DNA from: an uncultured Spongiibacteraceae bacterium
Lineage (GTDB): Bacteria; Pseudomonadota; Gammaproteobacteria; Pseudomonadales; Dasaniaceae
DNA: 5,737 nucleotides
NCBI GenBank assembly: GCA_937969395.1
Contig: CALBVI010000246.1
Coordinates: 1 to 5,737, forward strand
Direction of reading: 5' to 3'
Shown here: piece after piece, positions 1 to 5,737 of the stretch
How positions within the stretch are numbered: position 1 is the first letter of the stretch
Layout: each line of letters starts with the position of its first letter
Position numbers and translations under genes: made by a program
The notes under the pieces: generated by a model
The model's input: only the letters and a program-made list of their open reading frames with translations
Database searches by the model: none
What the model was told of the DNA's origin: nothing

Positions 1-3000
1 TATGCGAAGACAGTTAGAAGCTAACGGCTATCGCTGCGTTAACACGGTTTATGAACATGGTGAATTTGCCTTGCGCGGTGCCATCATGGATATCTACCCC
101 ATGGGTAGCAAGCTGCCTTTTCGTATCGATTTGCTCGATGATGAAATTGACACATTACGCACCTTTGATCCTGAAACGCAGCGTACCGTCGCTCAAGTCA
201 AAAATATCAGCCTATTACCAGGCAAAGAGTTTCCCCTCGACGAGGCGGGAATATCGCTATTCCGTAATCAGTGGCATGACAACTTTGACGTTGATCATCG
301 CAAATGCCCTATTTATCAAGATGTCAGCCAAGGTATTGCCCCTGCCGGTATCGAATATTATCTACCGCTATTCTTTGAACAAACCTGCACTTTATTTGAC
401 TATTTGCCTACCGACACTCACATCATCACTAGTGAAGGCCTAGAAGGCGCGGCGGATCAATTTTGGCGCGACCTGCATGGCCGCTATGACGATTTAAATA
501 TCGACGTTCAACGCCCACTTCTGAATCCGCAAAAACTTTTTGTACCTACGGTGCAACTATTTACGGCTATCAAACAATTTCCTCGCGTGGTATTACATCG
601 AGAACAACAAGATGACAACGCGATCAATTTTACCACCAGCCCACCACCGTTTCTGCATATTGACAGTAAGGCTGACCGCCCGCTCAATCAAATAGAACAA
701 TTACTCAACGATACCAGCGCCAGAGTTTTACTCTGCGCCGAATCCGCTGGCCGCCGTGAAAGCTTAATTGAACTACTGCAACGCCACGATATCGCACCAA
801 AAACTGTCGATAATTGGCAAAGCTTTCTTACCAGTGATGACGCCTTGGCGATCACCATCGCGCCACTAGAAACAGGACTAAGCCTCAATCAACAAATAGA
901 AGTTATTGCCGAACCGCAGCTCTTTGGTCAGCGCGTTATGCAAACCCGCAGACGCCGAAAATCACAAGATGCTAGCGAAGCGGTTGTTAAAAATCTTACC
1001 GAACTCAGCATCGGCGCACCGGTTGTCCACCTTGACCACGGTGTTGGCCGTTATCGCGGACTAGAAGAAATCACTATTGATGGACAGGATAACGAATTCC
1101 TTATGCTGGAATACGCTGACGGTGCGAAACTCTATGTACCGGTTTCATCACTCCATCTAATTAGTCGATACAGTGGTGCGGATGCTGACGGTGCCCCACT
1201 ACACCGGTTAGGCACCGAGCAATGGAGTAAAGCCAAACGCAAAGCGGCAGAAAAAATTCGCGATGTCGCCGCGGAGCTTTTAGCTATTTATGCCAAACGC
1301 GCAGCCAGACCAGGGGAATCTTTCGACTACCCCGAGCAAGACTACGAAAAGTTTTCCGCGGCTTTTCCTTTTGAGGAAACCCCCGACCAGGAAAGCGCCA
1401 TCAAAGCTGTTATAGCGGATATGAGGGCTAAAACGGCTACTGACAGATTAGTCTGCGGCGACGTCGGCTTTGGCAAAACAGAAGTCGCCATGCGCGCTGC
1501 ATTTATCGCCACCCATAACAGCAAACAAATTGCGATTTTAGTACCTACTACATTATTAGCACAGCAACATTATGAATCGTTTAAAGATCGCTTTGCCGAT
1601 TGGCCGGTAACGATTGAAGTGTTATCTCGTTTTCGCAGCAACAAAGAACAAGAAGATGTTCTGCGCCGCGCAGCAGATGGCCAGGTCGATATTCTTATTG
1701 GCACACACAAATTATTGCAAAAAGATGTGAAGTATAAAAACCTCGGCCTCGTCATCATTGATGAAGAGCATCGCTTTGGTGTCAGACAAAAAGAAGTTTT
1801 AAAATCACTGCGGGCAGAAGTTGATATTTTAACCCTGACCGCCACACCTATTCCCCGCACATTAAATATGGCGATGTCTGGGATGCGGGACTTATCGATT
1901 ATCGCAACGCCCCCAGCGCGCCGCCTGTCCGTTAAAACTTTTGTACGGCAATGGGATAAAGGCATTATTAAAGAAGCCGTCATGCGTGAGATTTTACGCG
2001 GCGGACAAATTTATTATTTACACAACGAAGTTAAAACGATCGAAAAAGTTGCTCGTGATTTAAAAGAACTTATTCCCGAAGCACGGATTGGTGTTGGCCA
2101 CGGGCAGATGCGCGAACGCGAACTTGAACAGGTCATGACGGACTTTTATCACAAGCGCTTTAATATTTTATTGTGCACCACCATTATTGAAACCGGCATA
2201 GATATCCCCAACGCCAATACAATTATCATCAATCGCGCCGACAAATTTGGCTTAGCACAATTACATCAATTACGTGGGCGCGTTGGACGCTCTCACCACC
2301 AAGCTTATGCATACTTATTAACACCCGGCGAAAAAAATGTCACACCGGATGCAACCAAGCGACTAGACGCGATTAGCCAAGCACAGGACTTAGGTTCTGG
2401 TTTTATGTTGGCGACTCACGATTTAGAAATTCGTGGTGCCGGTGAATTATTGGGGGATGATCAAAGCGGACAAATACATAGCATCGGCTTTACCCTCTAT
2501 ATGGAAATGCTAGAGCGTGCAGTCAATGCTATTAAAGAAGGCAAAGACGTTTCTTTTGAAGACAGCTTTAGTGCTGGCAGTGAAATTAATTTACGCCTAC
2601 CGGCATTAATCCCCGATGATTATTTGCCTGATGTACACAGCCGATTAATTCTGTACAAACGTATATCCAACGCCAAAAATGAAAACGAACTGAGAGAGCT
2701 ACAAGTCGAAATGATTGATCGCTTTGGCCTGCTACCACCCGCGGTTAAAAACTTATTTAGCACGACGCAGTTAAAGCTACTTGCCCAAGCGATCGGCATT
2801 ACTAAAGTCGAAGCCTCTAATACCGGTGGTAAATTAGAGTTTGCCACCAACACCCAAGTAGAACCTATTGCATTGGTGCAACTGGTACAAACTCAACCAA
2901 CTACATTTCAATTGGCTGGGGCTACTGCGCTGCGTTTCACAGAACCACTTGACGACTATGAACAACGCATTAATTTTGTTGAATCACTGATACACTCACT

Positions 3001-3022
3001 GACGCCAAAAGCAACTAACTGA
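1..3022 (+). CDS. mfd: Transcription-repair coupling factor Mfd, partial (N-terminus off the left edge)
   Basis: Mfd is a cytoplasmic ATP-driven DNA translocase that removes RNA polymerase stalled at lesions and recruits UvrA for nucleotide excision repair. The frame is open from the left edge to TGA at 3020-3022; the ATG at 2 is an internal methionine. Numbering from it, 1006 residues are present. The usual protein is about 1150 residues, so about 140 are missing. Visible in order: the end of the UvrB-like module (1-210), with R25 and R41 matching UvrA-contact arginines of E. coli Mfd as I recall them; a variable linker with a basic run near 316-320; the RNA-polymerase-interacting domain beginning VVHLDHGVGRY (341-351); the helicase core with Walker A GDVGFGKT (486-493), DEEH (587-590), TATPIPRT (613-620) and QLRGRVGRS (756-764); the RecG-like TRG region (805-830); and the C-terminal autoinhibitory domain (about 865-1000). 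All helicase motifs are intact. No terminator follows before the next gene. Confidence 0.98.
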   Translation, partial: MRRQLEANGYRCVNTVYEHGEFALRGAIMDIYPMGSKLPFRIDLLDDEIDTLRTFDPETQRTVAQVKNISLLPGKEFPLDEAGISLFRNQWHDNFDVDHRKCPIYQDVSQGIAPAGIEYYLPLFFEQTCTLFDYLPTDTHIITSEGLEGAADQFWRDLHGRYDDLNIDVQRPLLNPQKLFVPTVQLFTAIKQFPRVVLHREQQDDNAINFTTSPPPFLHIDSKADRPLNQIEQLLNDTSARVLLCAESAGRRESLIELLQRHDIAPKTVDNWQSFLTSDDALAITIAPLETGLSLNQQIEVIAEPQLFGQRVMQTRRRRKSQDASEAVVKNLTELSIGAPVVHLDHGVGRYRGLEEITIDGQDNEFLMLEYADGAKLYVPVSSLHLISRYSGADADGAPLHRLGTEQWSKAKRKAAEKIRDVAAELLAIYAKRAARPGESFDYPEQDYEKFSAAFPFEETPDQESAIKAVIADMRAKTATDRLVCGDVGFGKTEVAMRAAFIATHNSKQIAILVPTTLLAQQHYESFKDRFADWPVTIEVLSRFRSNKEQEDVLRRAADGQVDILIGTHKLLQKDVKYKNLGLVIIDEEHRFGVRQKEVLKSLRAEVDILTLTATPIPRTLNMAMSGMRDLSIIATPPARRLSVKTFVRQWDKGIIKEAVMREILRGGQIYYLHNEVKTIEKVARDLKELIPEARIGVGHGQMRERELEQVMTDFYHKRFNILLCTTIIETGIDIPNANTIIINRADKFGLAQLHQLRGRVGRSHHQAYAYLLTPGEKNVTPDATKRLDAISQAQDLGSGFMLATHDLEIRGAGELLGDDQSGQIHSIGFTLYMEMLERAVNAIKEGKDVSFEDSFSAGSEINLRLPALIPDDYLPDVHSRLILYKRISNAKNENELRELQVEMIDRFGLLPPAVKNLFSTTQLKLLAQAIGITKVEASNTGGKLEFATNTQVEPIALVQLVQTQPTTFQLAGATALRFTEPLDDYEQRINFVESLIHSLTPKATN

Positions 3023-3078
3023 ACTATTAGCTAAATTACAACCTAAACTACAACTTACAAGTAGACAATTTCGAAGCC
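3023..3078 (+). other. Short mfd-csiV intergenic gap
   Basis: These 56 AT-rich bases separate two same-strand genes. I see no GC-rich hairpin with a T-run here and no clear sigma-70 promoter. Only weak purine stretches precede the candidate start codons of the next gene. Co-transcription of mfd with the downstream gene is the simplest reading, but it is an inference. Confidence 0.5.
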
Positions 3079-4119
3079 ATGAATTTAATAGCCAATAACA
3101 AGATGCGCAAACCCATTACCCCGCTTGCGCCATTAAAAGCAGCGGTCGTTTTTTTTATTTCAGCACTGGCAGCAACTAGCGGTTTTGCGCAAACCTCCAA
3201 TTCGGCGGCGGCAGAGCAAGAGGAATGGCATCAAGTTGAAATCATAGTGTTTGCAAACACCAACGAGCTAGCAGCTAGTAACGAAATTTGGCAGACACCC
3301 CAGGGTCTAAACTACCCATCGGACAGCTTATACCTTCAATCATCCGGCACCACCGATACAGAAAACACTATCCCGCCAGCGCCAGCTGCCAACAGTAATT
3401 TCTCGTTTAACAATAATAATATTTTCCCTATAAATCAGCAGCCAAGCTTTCTGCAATCAACAGCTCCTGCTGATGACAGAGAGCAGCCTTACACCCTATT
3501 GACCGATGATCAACTAACACTAAAAACTGCCGTTCGAAGATTGAACGCCCAACGGGACTTCAGAACGCTTTTTCATGCCGCCTGGCGACAACCTATTGCC
3601 AGTAGAGCAGCAGCCAAAAGCATTATTATTAATGCCGGTGAAAGCTTTGATAATCACTACGAACTAGAAGGCACCATTAAAGTGGGATTAGAGCGCTATC
3701 TTCATATTGAGACCGACTTATGGCTTAGCAGCTTTGTCAGCAATATTGGCCTCACGGATAATCCTTGGCCGGTATTACCCAAAAGACCTAGCAACCCAAT
3801 TGAAACAGCACAAAATACACTAAGTAACCAGTTGCCTGCCTCGATGGAAAGTTCACTGCTACAGCTATTCGGCAATCAATTTTCTGTTGAACGCACATTG
3901 GTCTTACGCCAACAACGCAGAATGAGAAGTGATGAGCTCCACTATATCGATCATCCATTAATGGGGGTGCTAGTTAGAGTTTCCACTTATGAAAGACCAG
4001 AACCCGAAGAAGAAGAAGAAGAAGAGATAGAAGCTAATCCAGAGAGCCCATCAACTGAATCACCGGCAACCGAAAACGCCGAAGCCGCACCATCAACTGC
4101 ACCGATAACTATCAATTAG
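3079..4119 (+). CDS. csiV: CsiV-family periplasmic protein
   Basis: This 346-residue protein belongs to the CsiV family. In Vibrio cholerae, CsiV is a periplasmic factor that acts with LpoA to support the peptidoglycan synthase PBP1A; the role here is inferred from family membership. A signal peptide is evident: basic residues, a hydrophobic core (about 20-32), and a likely cleavage after GFA at residue 37. Mature family landmarks are WHQVEIIVF (50-58), AWRQP (168-172) and DHPLMGVLVRV (291-301). Residues 86-135 are a low-complexity linker rich in S, N, P and Q with an NNNN run. The C-terminus after the last conserved block is an acidic tail with seven glutamates (310-316) followed by P/S/T/E-rich sequence. 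The start is uncertain: Met9 (ATG at 3103) gives a more typical signal peptide beginning MRKP, and neither ATG has a good Shine-Dalgarno. The gene follows mfd by 56 bp, an order I also recall from Pseudomonas. Confidence 0.87.
   Translation: MNLIANNKMRKPITPLAPLKAAVVFFISALAATSGFAQTSNSAAAEQEEWHQVEIIVFANTNELAASNEIWQTPQGLNYPSDSLYLQSSGTTDTENTIPPAPAANSNFSFNNNNIFPINQQPSFLQSTAPADDREQPYTLLTDDQLTLKTAVRRLNAQRDFRTLFHAAWRQPIASRAAAKSIIINAGESFDNHYELEGTIKVGLERYLHIETDLWLSSFVSNIGLTDNPWPVLPKRPSNPIETAQNTLSNQLPASMESSLLQLFGNQFSVERTLVLRQQRRMRSDELHYIDHPLMGVLVRVSTYERPEPEEEEEEEIEANPESPSTESPATENAEAAPSTAPITIN
3121..3156 (+). terminator. Terminator-like hairpin plus T8 run inside csiV (candidate)
   Basis: CCGCT (3121-3125) can pair with AGCGG (3141-3145). 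After a bulged T at 3126, GC (3127-3128) pairs with GC (3139-3140), around a 10-base loop. Three bases later comes an uninterrupted run of eight T (3149-3156). This resembles an intrinsic terminator, but it lies within the signal-peptide codons of the CsiV gene. It could attenuate readthrough from mfd. It may also be chance, since GTT-TTT-TTT simply encodes the hydrophobic V-F-F. The stem is short and bulged, so the support is weak. Confidence 0.25.
4006..4026 (+). repeat. GAA trinucleotide run in the CsiV acidic tail
   Basis: Six GAA codons and one GAG encode the seven-glutamate run E310-E316 of the CsiV-family protein. The run lies after the last conserved family block, in a tail likely to be disordered. 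Being a perfect triplet repeat, it could change length in frame by replication slippage without breaking the gene. Confidence 0.8.
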
Positions 4120-4235
4120 CAATTATCGATCAGCAGCTATCGATCAATAACAAACGATAACAGCGGCCAGCTTTGAGTCATAAAGAGATACACGATAACC
4201 AAGAAAAGTGACGACGCTTAAGTATCCAATCTAGA
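4120..4235. other. Convergent intergenic region with short direct repeats
   Basis: These 116 bases lie between the 3' ends of the CsiV and MTIP genes. TATCGATCA occurs twice (4124-4132 and 4138-4146). CGATAAC occurs at 4155-4161 and 4193-4199, with a further copy at 4103-4109 in the end of the CsiV gene. The two ATCGAT copies could form a 6-bp stem with an 8-base loop, but it is AT-rich and no T-run follows on either strand. I see no convincing intrinsic terminator for either gene, and no ORF or promoter. Confidence 0.6.
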
Positions 4236-5054
4236 CTAAAGCTTCGTTATAGCTAGCTGTAACAGCTGACGTACCGTAGACATGCCACCATCAATAACTC
4301 GATGAATATCTTCCATCGTTATCGCCAAATCGCTCTTACCAGCAGCGGGATTCACCACCAAGCAAATACTCGCATATTCAATACCCAGCTCCCTAGCTAA
4401 TGCCGCCTCGGGCATTGCTGTCATACCAACAATATCACAGCCATCTTGCTCTAATCGTCGTATTTCAGCCGCAGTCTCTAAACGCGGCCCTTGGGTTGCC
4501 GCGTAAGTAGCTCCATCAACAATAGCGATATTGAGTTCATCAGCCGCAGCACTTAAGACGTTACATAAACGCTTGCTAAAGGGCTGAGTAAAATCGATAT
4601 GCTGTGTTACGGGGTTAAAGGCAGTACCAATTAATTTTTCAAAGGCTACTTTTTCGCTATCGATACACTGATAGTCATTACAATCAACACCATCAAAATA
4701 ACTATGCTCTCGCCCGTATGTATAATCTACGACCTGATCTGGAATCACAATCGCACCTGCCGGCATATTACTATTAATACCACCTACCGCATTGACAGCA
4801 ATTACGTTTTTTATCCCCAGCCGCTTCAGCCCCCACAAATTGGCTCGATAATTCACCTTATGCGGAGGAATACTATGAGGCTGGCCATGACGTGGAATAA
4901 ACGCCAGCTGACAGCCTTCATGATTGGTACAAATAATAGGAGCAGACATAGCACCAAATGGCGTATCGACGCTATCAACACCCTCACCTTTGGCAAACTC
5001 ATTAAGACCGGTGCCGCCAATAATAGCTGTCGTTGCAGATGTTTTTTCAATCAT
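4236..5054 (-). CDS. Probable S-methyl-5'-thioinosine phosphorylase (MTIP; MTAP/PNP family)
   Basis: This 272-residue cytosolic enzyme is of the trimeric purine nucleoside phosphorylase / methylthioadenosine phosphorylase family. Motifs in order: GGTG (13-16) and RHG (55-57) for phosphate; NYRAN (68-72); NAVGGI (88-93); TQGPRLET (187-194); and DIVGMTAMPEAALARE (207-222), with M211 expected to contact the sugar. In the purine pocket, the aspartate of MTAP (TDYD) is replaced by N235 in VVNPAAGK, like the asparagine of human PNP. This points to methylthioinosine rather than methylthioadenosine, as in the P. aeruginosa enzyme encoded near mfd. The likely reaction is phosphate plus methylthioinosine to hypoxanthine plus methylthioribose-1-phosphate, after an MTA deaminase encoded elsewhere. 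The protein is about 25 residues longer than its Pseudomonas relative as I recall it, through an insertion at about 121-148. It starts six bases after the channel gene's stop and is probably co-transcribed with it. MTAP activity cannot be excluded. Confidence 0.88.
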   Translation of the reverse strand: MIEKTSATTAIIGGTGLNEFAKGEGVDSVDTPFGAMSAPIICTNHEGCQLAFIPRHGQPHSIPPHKVNYRANLWGLKRLGIKNVIAVNAVGGINSNMPAGAIVIPDQVVDYTYGREHSYFDGVDCNDYQCIDSEKVAFEKLIGTAFNPVTQHIDFTQPFSKRLCNVLSAAADELNIAIVDGATYAATQGPRLETAAEIRRLEQDGCDIVGMTAMPEAALARELGIEYASICLVVNPAAGKSDLAITMEDIHRVIDGGMSTVRQLLQLAITKL

Positions 5055-5060
5055 TAAAAG

Positions 5061-5737
5061 CTAAGCCCCTTGCCCTTCTATACGGCCTTCAATATTCCCT
5101 TCAATAACCTCAATCGGATCAGAAAGTTTTAATGTTGAGGTCGGGAAAGCGATATCAGCACCATGCTCAGCAACAATATCTAAGATTTGCAAAAGGACAC
5201 GCTGCTTCACTTCATGATACTCAACCCAATTAATCGTTTTGGTGAAGGTATAGACAAAGAAATCTAATGAAGAGGCAGCAAAGGCATTAAAATTAACAAT
5301 TAACGTTTGCCCGTGATCTATATCTGGATGCTGCTGCAACATAACTTTTACCGCTGCGACAATATCCGCCACTTTATCGGCATCGTCATAACGCAAGCCA
5401 ATCGTTTCATAAATACGACGGTTACTCATTCTCGAGGGGTTTTCGACCGATATATGTGTAAAGGTTGAATTAGGCACATACAGCGGCCGTTTATCAAATG
5501 TACGAATTCGCGTTTGTCGCCAGCCAATATGCTCAACAGTCCCTTCAATTTCCTGATCAGGTGAACGCACCCAATCACCAACAGCAAAGGGCCTATCAAG
5601 ATAAATCATTAAGCCGCCAAAAAAGTTAGATAATAAATCTTTAGCCGCAAAACCAATCGCAATACCGCCGACACCACCAAAAGCCAAAACACCAGAAATG
5701 CTGTACCCCAGGGTTTGCATCATCACCAGCAGCGCAG
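5061..5737 (-). CDS. MscS-family mechanosensitive ion channel, YnaI-like, partial (N-terminus off the right edge)
   Basis: This is the C-terminal part of an inner-membrane channel that opens under membrane tension and releases solutes during hypo-osmotic shock. The frame stays open to the right edge: beyond the GTG codon at 5726 it continues upstream with A-L-L, so that GTG is internal and the true start and first membrane helices lie outside. Numbering from the GTG, 221 residues are visible. The pore helix TM3 is the Gly/Ala-rich stretch at 13-29 followed by [10 protein letters not shown] (29-38). The beta domain follows, with DRPFAVGDW (44-52), [10 protein letters not shown] (60-69) and RPLYVPNS (80-87), then the alpha/beta cage domain ending near FPTSTL (194-199). 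The [10 protein letters not shown] loop, the [11 protein letters not shown] segments and [14 protein letters not shown] closely resemble E. coli YnaI rather than MscS itself. The last 14 residues carry an IEG repeat. The gene runs into the MTIP gene with a 6-bp gap. Confidence 0.93.
   Translation of the reverse strand, partial: ALLVMMQTLGYSISGVLAFGGVGGIAIGFAAKDLLSNFFGGLMIYLDRPFAVGDWVRSPDQEIEGTVEHIGWRQTRIRTFDKRPLYVPNSTFTHISVENPSRMSNRRIYETIGLRYDDADKVADIVAAVKVMLQQHPDIDHGQTLIVNFNAFAASSLDFFVYTFTKTINWVEYHEVKQRVLLQILDIVAEHGADIAFPTSTLKLSDPIEVIEGNIEGRIEGQGA
5066..5071 (-). promoter_or_regulatory. Candidate ribosome binding site for the MTIP gene
   Basis: On the minus strand AAGGGG lies 11 bases before the ATG at 5054. 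It sits inside the last codons of the channel gene (Gln-Gly-Ala-stop). Spacing is long but workable, and the TAG at 5063-5061 in the same frame rules out any start further upstream within this spacer. The overlap with upstream coding sequence suggests translation coupled to the channel gene. Confidence 0.55.
5070..5105 (-). repeat. Imperfect 12-bp tandem repeat, three units, at the 3' end of the channel gene
   Basis: Three consecutive 12-bp units read ATTGAAGGGAAT, ATTGAAGGCCGT and ATAGAAGGGCAA on the minus strand. They encode IEGN, IEGR and IEGQ just before the final Gly-Ala. The repeat lies beyond the conserved cage domain, so it probably extends a free cytoplasmic tail. It may have arisen by local duplication. 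Confidence 0.75.

Noticed and set aside
2..4. ATG at the left edge as the start of mfd
   Set aside because: Starting here would lack about 140 N-terminal residues of the UvrB-like module; the sequence aligns to the interior of full-length Mfd, so this is a window cut, not a short gene.
51..443. 130-codon open frame in another plus-strand frame of mfd
   Set aside because: It overlaps strongly conserved Mfd coding sequence and shows no family signature or ribosome binding site.
1570..1983. 137-codon open frame on the minus strand inside mfd
   Set aside because: It lies opposite the most conserved helicase motifs of mfd, its translation resembles no family I know, and it is rich in Arg/Ser as expected for an antisense shadow.
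4125..4144. ATCGAT/ATCGAT hairpin as a bidirectional terminator
   Set aside because: Only 6 bp and AT-rich, with an 8-base loop and no T-run on either strand; each half is a self-palindrome, so apparent pairing is easily coincidental.
4704..5057. 117-codon open frame on the plus strand opposite the MTIP gene
   Set aside because: The minus-strand frame carries all the phosphorylase motifs; the plus-strand translation has no recognisable domain and mirrors the conserved codons.
5079..5093. IEGR protease-type sequence in the channel tail
   Set aside because: It matches a factor Xa recognition sequence only because of the IEG repeat; there is no reason to expect biological cleavage there.
5724..5726. 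GTG as the start codon of the channel gene
   Set aside because: The frame continues upstream to the window edge with A-L-L, and MscS-family proteins need further membrane helices before the pore helix, so this codon is internal.

Overview
The window looks like an ordinary chromosomal housekeeping segment from a gammaproteobacterium with moderate GC. The Mfd protein aligns from memory almost without gaps to the E. coli and Pseudomonas proteins. The order mfd, CsiV-family gene, then an S-methyl-5'-thioinosine phosphorylase (MTIP) gene matches the arrangement I recall around mfd in Pseudomonas aeruginosa. A marine Pseudomonadales/Cellvibrionales-type organism is my best guess, but the sequence alone does not fix the genus. 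There are no insertion sequences, integrases, tRNAs, rRNAs, CRISPR arrays or phage genes.

Layout: (1) Positions 1-3022 on the plus strand carry the last 1006 codons of mfd, the transcription-repair coupling factor; about 140 N-terminal codons lie to the left of the window. (2) A 56-bp gap leads to a CsiV-family gene (3079-4119, plus), a predicted exported periplasmic protein linked in Vibrio to peptidoglycan synthesis. It probably shares a transcript with mfd. (3) A 116-bp convergent intergenic region (4120-4235) holds small direct repeats but no convincing terminator. (4) On the minus strand, an MTIP-type purine nucleoside phosphorylase gene (4236-5054) starts six bases after the stop codon of (5) a mechanosensitive channel gene of the MscS family, YnaI-like branch (5061 to the right edge), whose N-terminal part lies outside the window.

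The two plus-strand genes and the two minus-strand genes thus form two convergent pairs. The jobs are DNA repair at stalled RNA polymerase, cell-wall synthase support, methylthioadenosine/purine salvage and osmotic protection. They do not form one pathway; the clustering looks like inherited gene order rather than a dedicated system.

I did not find a new multi-gene system. The points most worth a second look are small: a terminator-like hairpin plus T8 run inside the signal-peptide codons of the CsiV gene, a roughly 25-residue insertion in the MTIP, an asparagine in its base pocket that argues for 6-oxopurine specificity, the same-frame close coupling of the channel and MTIP genes, and a 12-bp tandem repeat at the 3' end of the channel gene.
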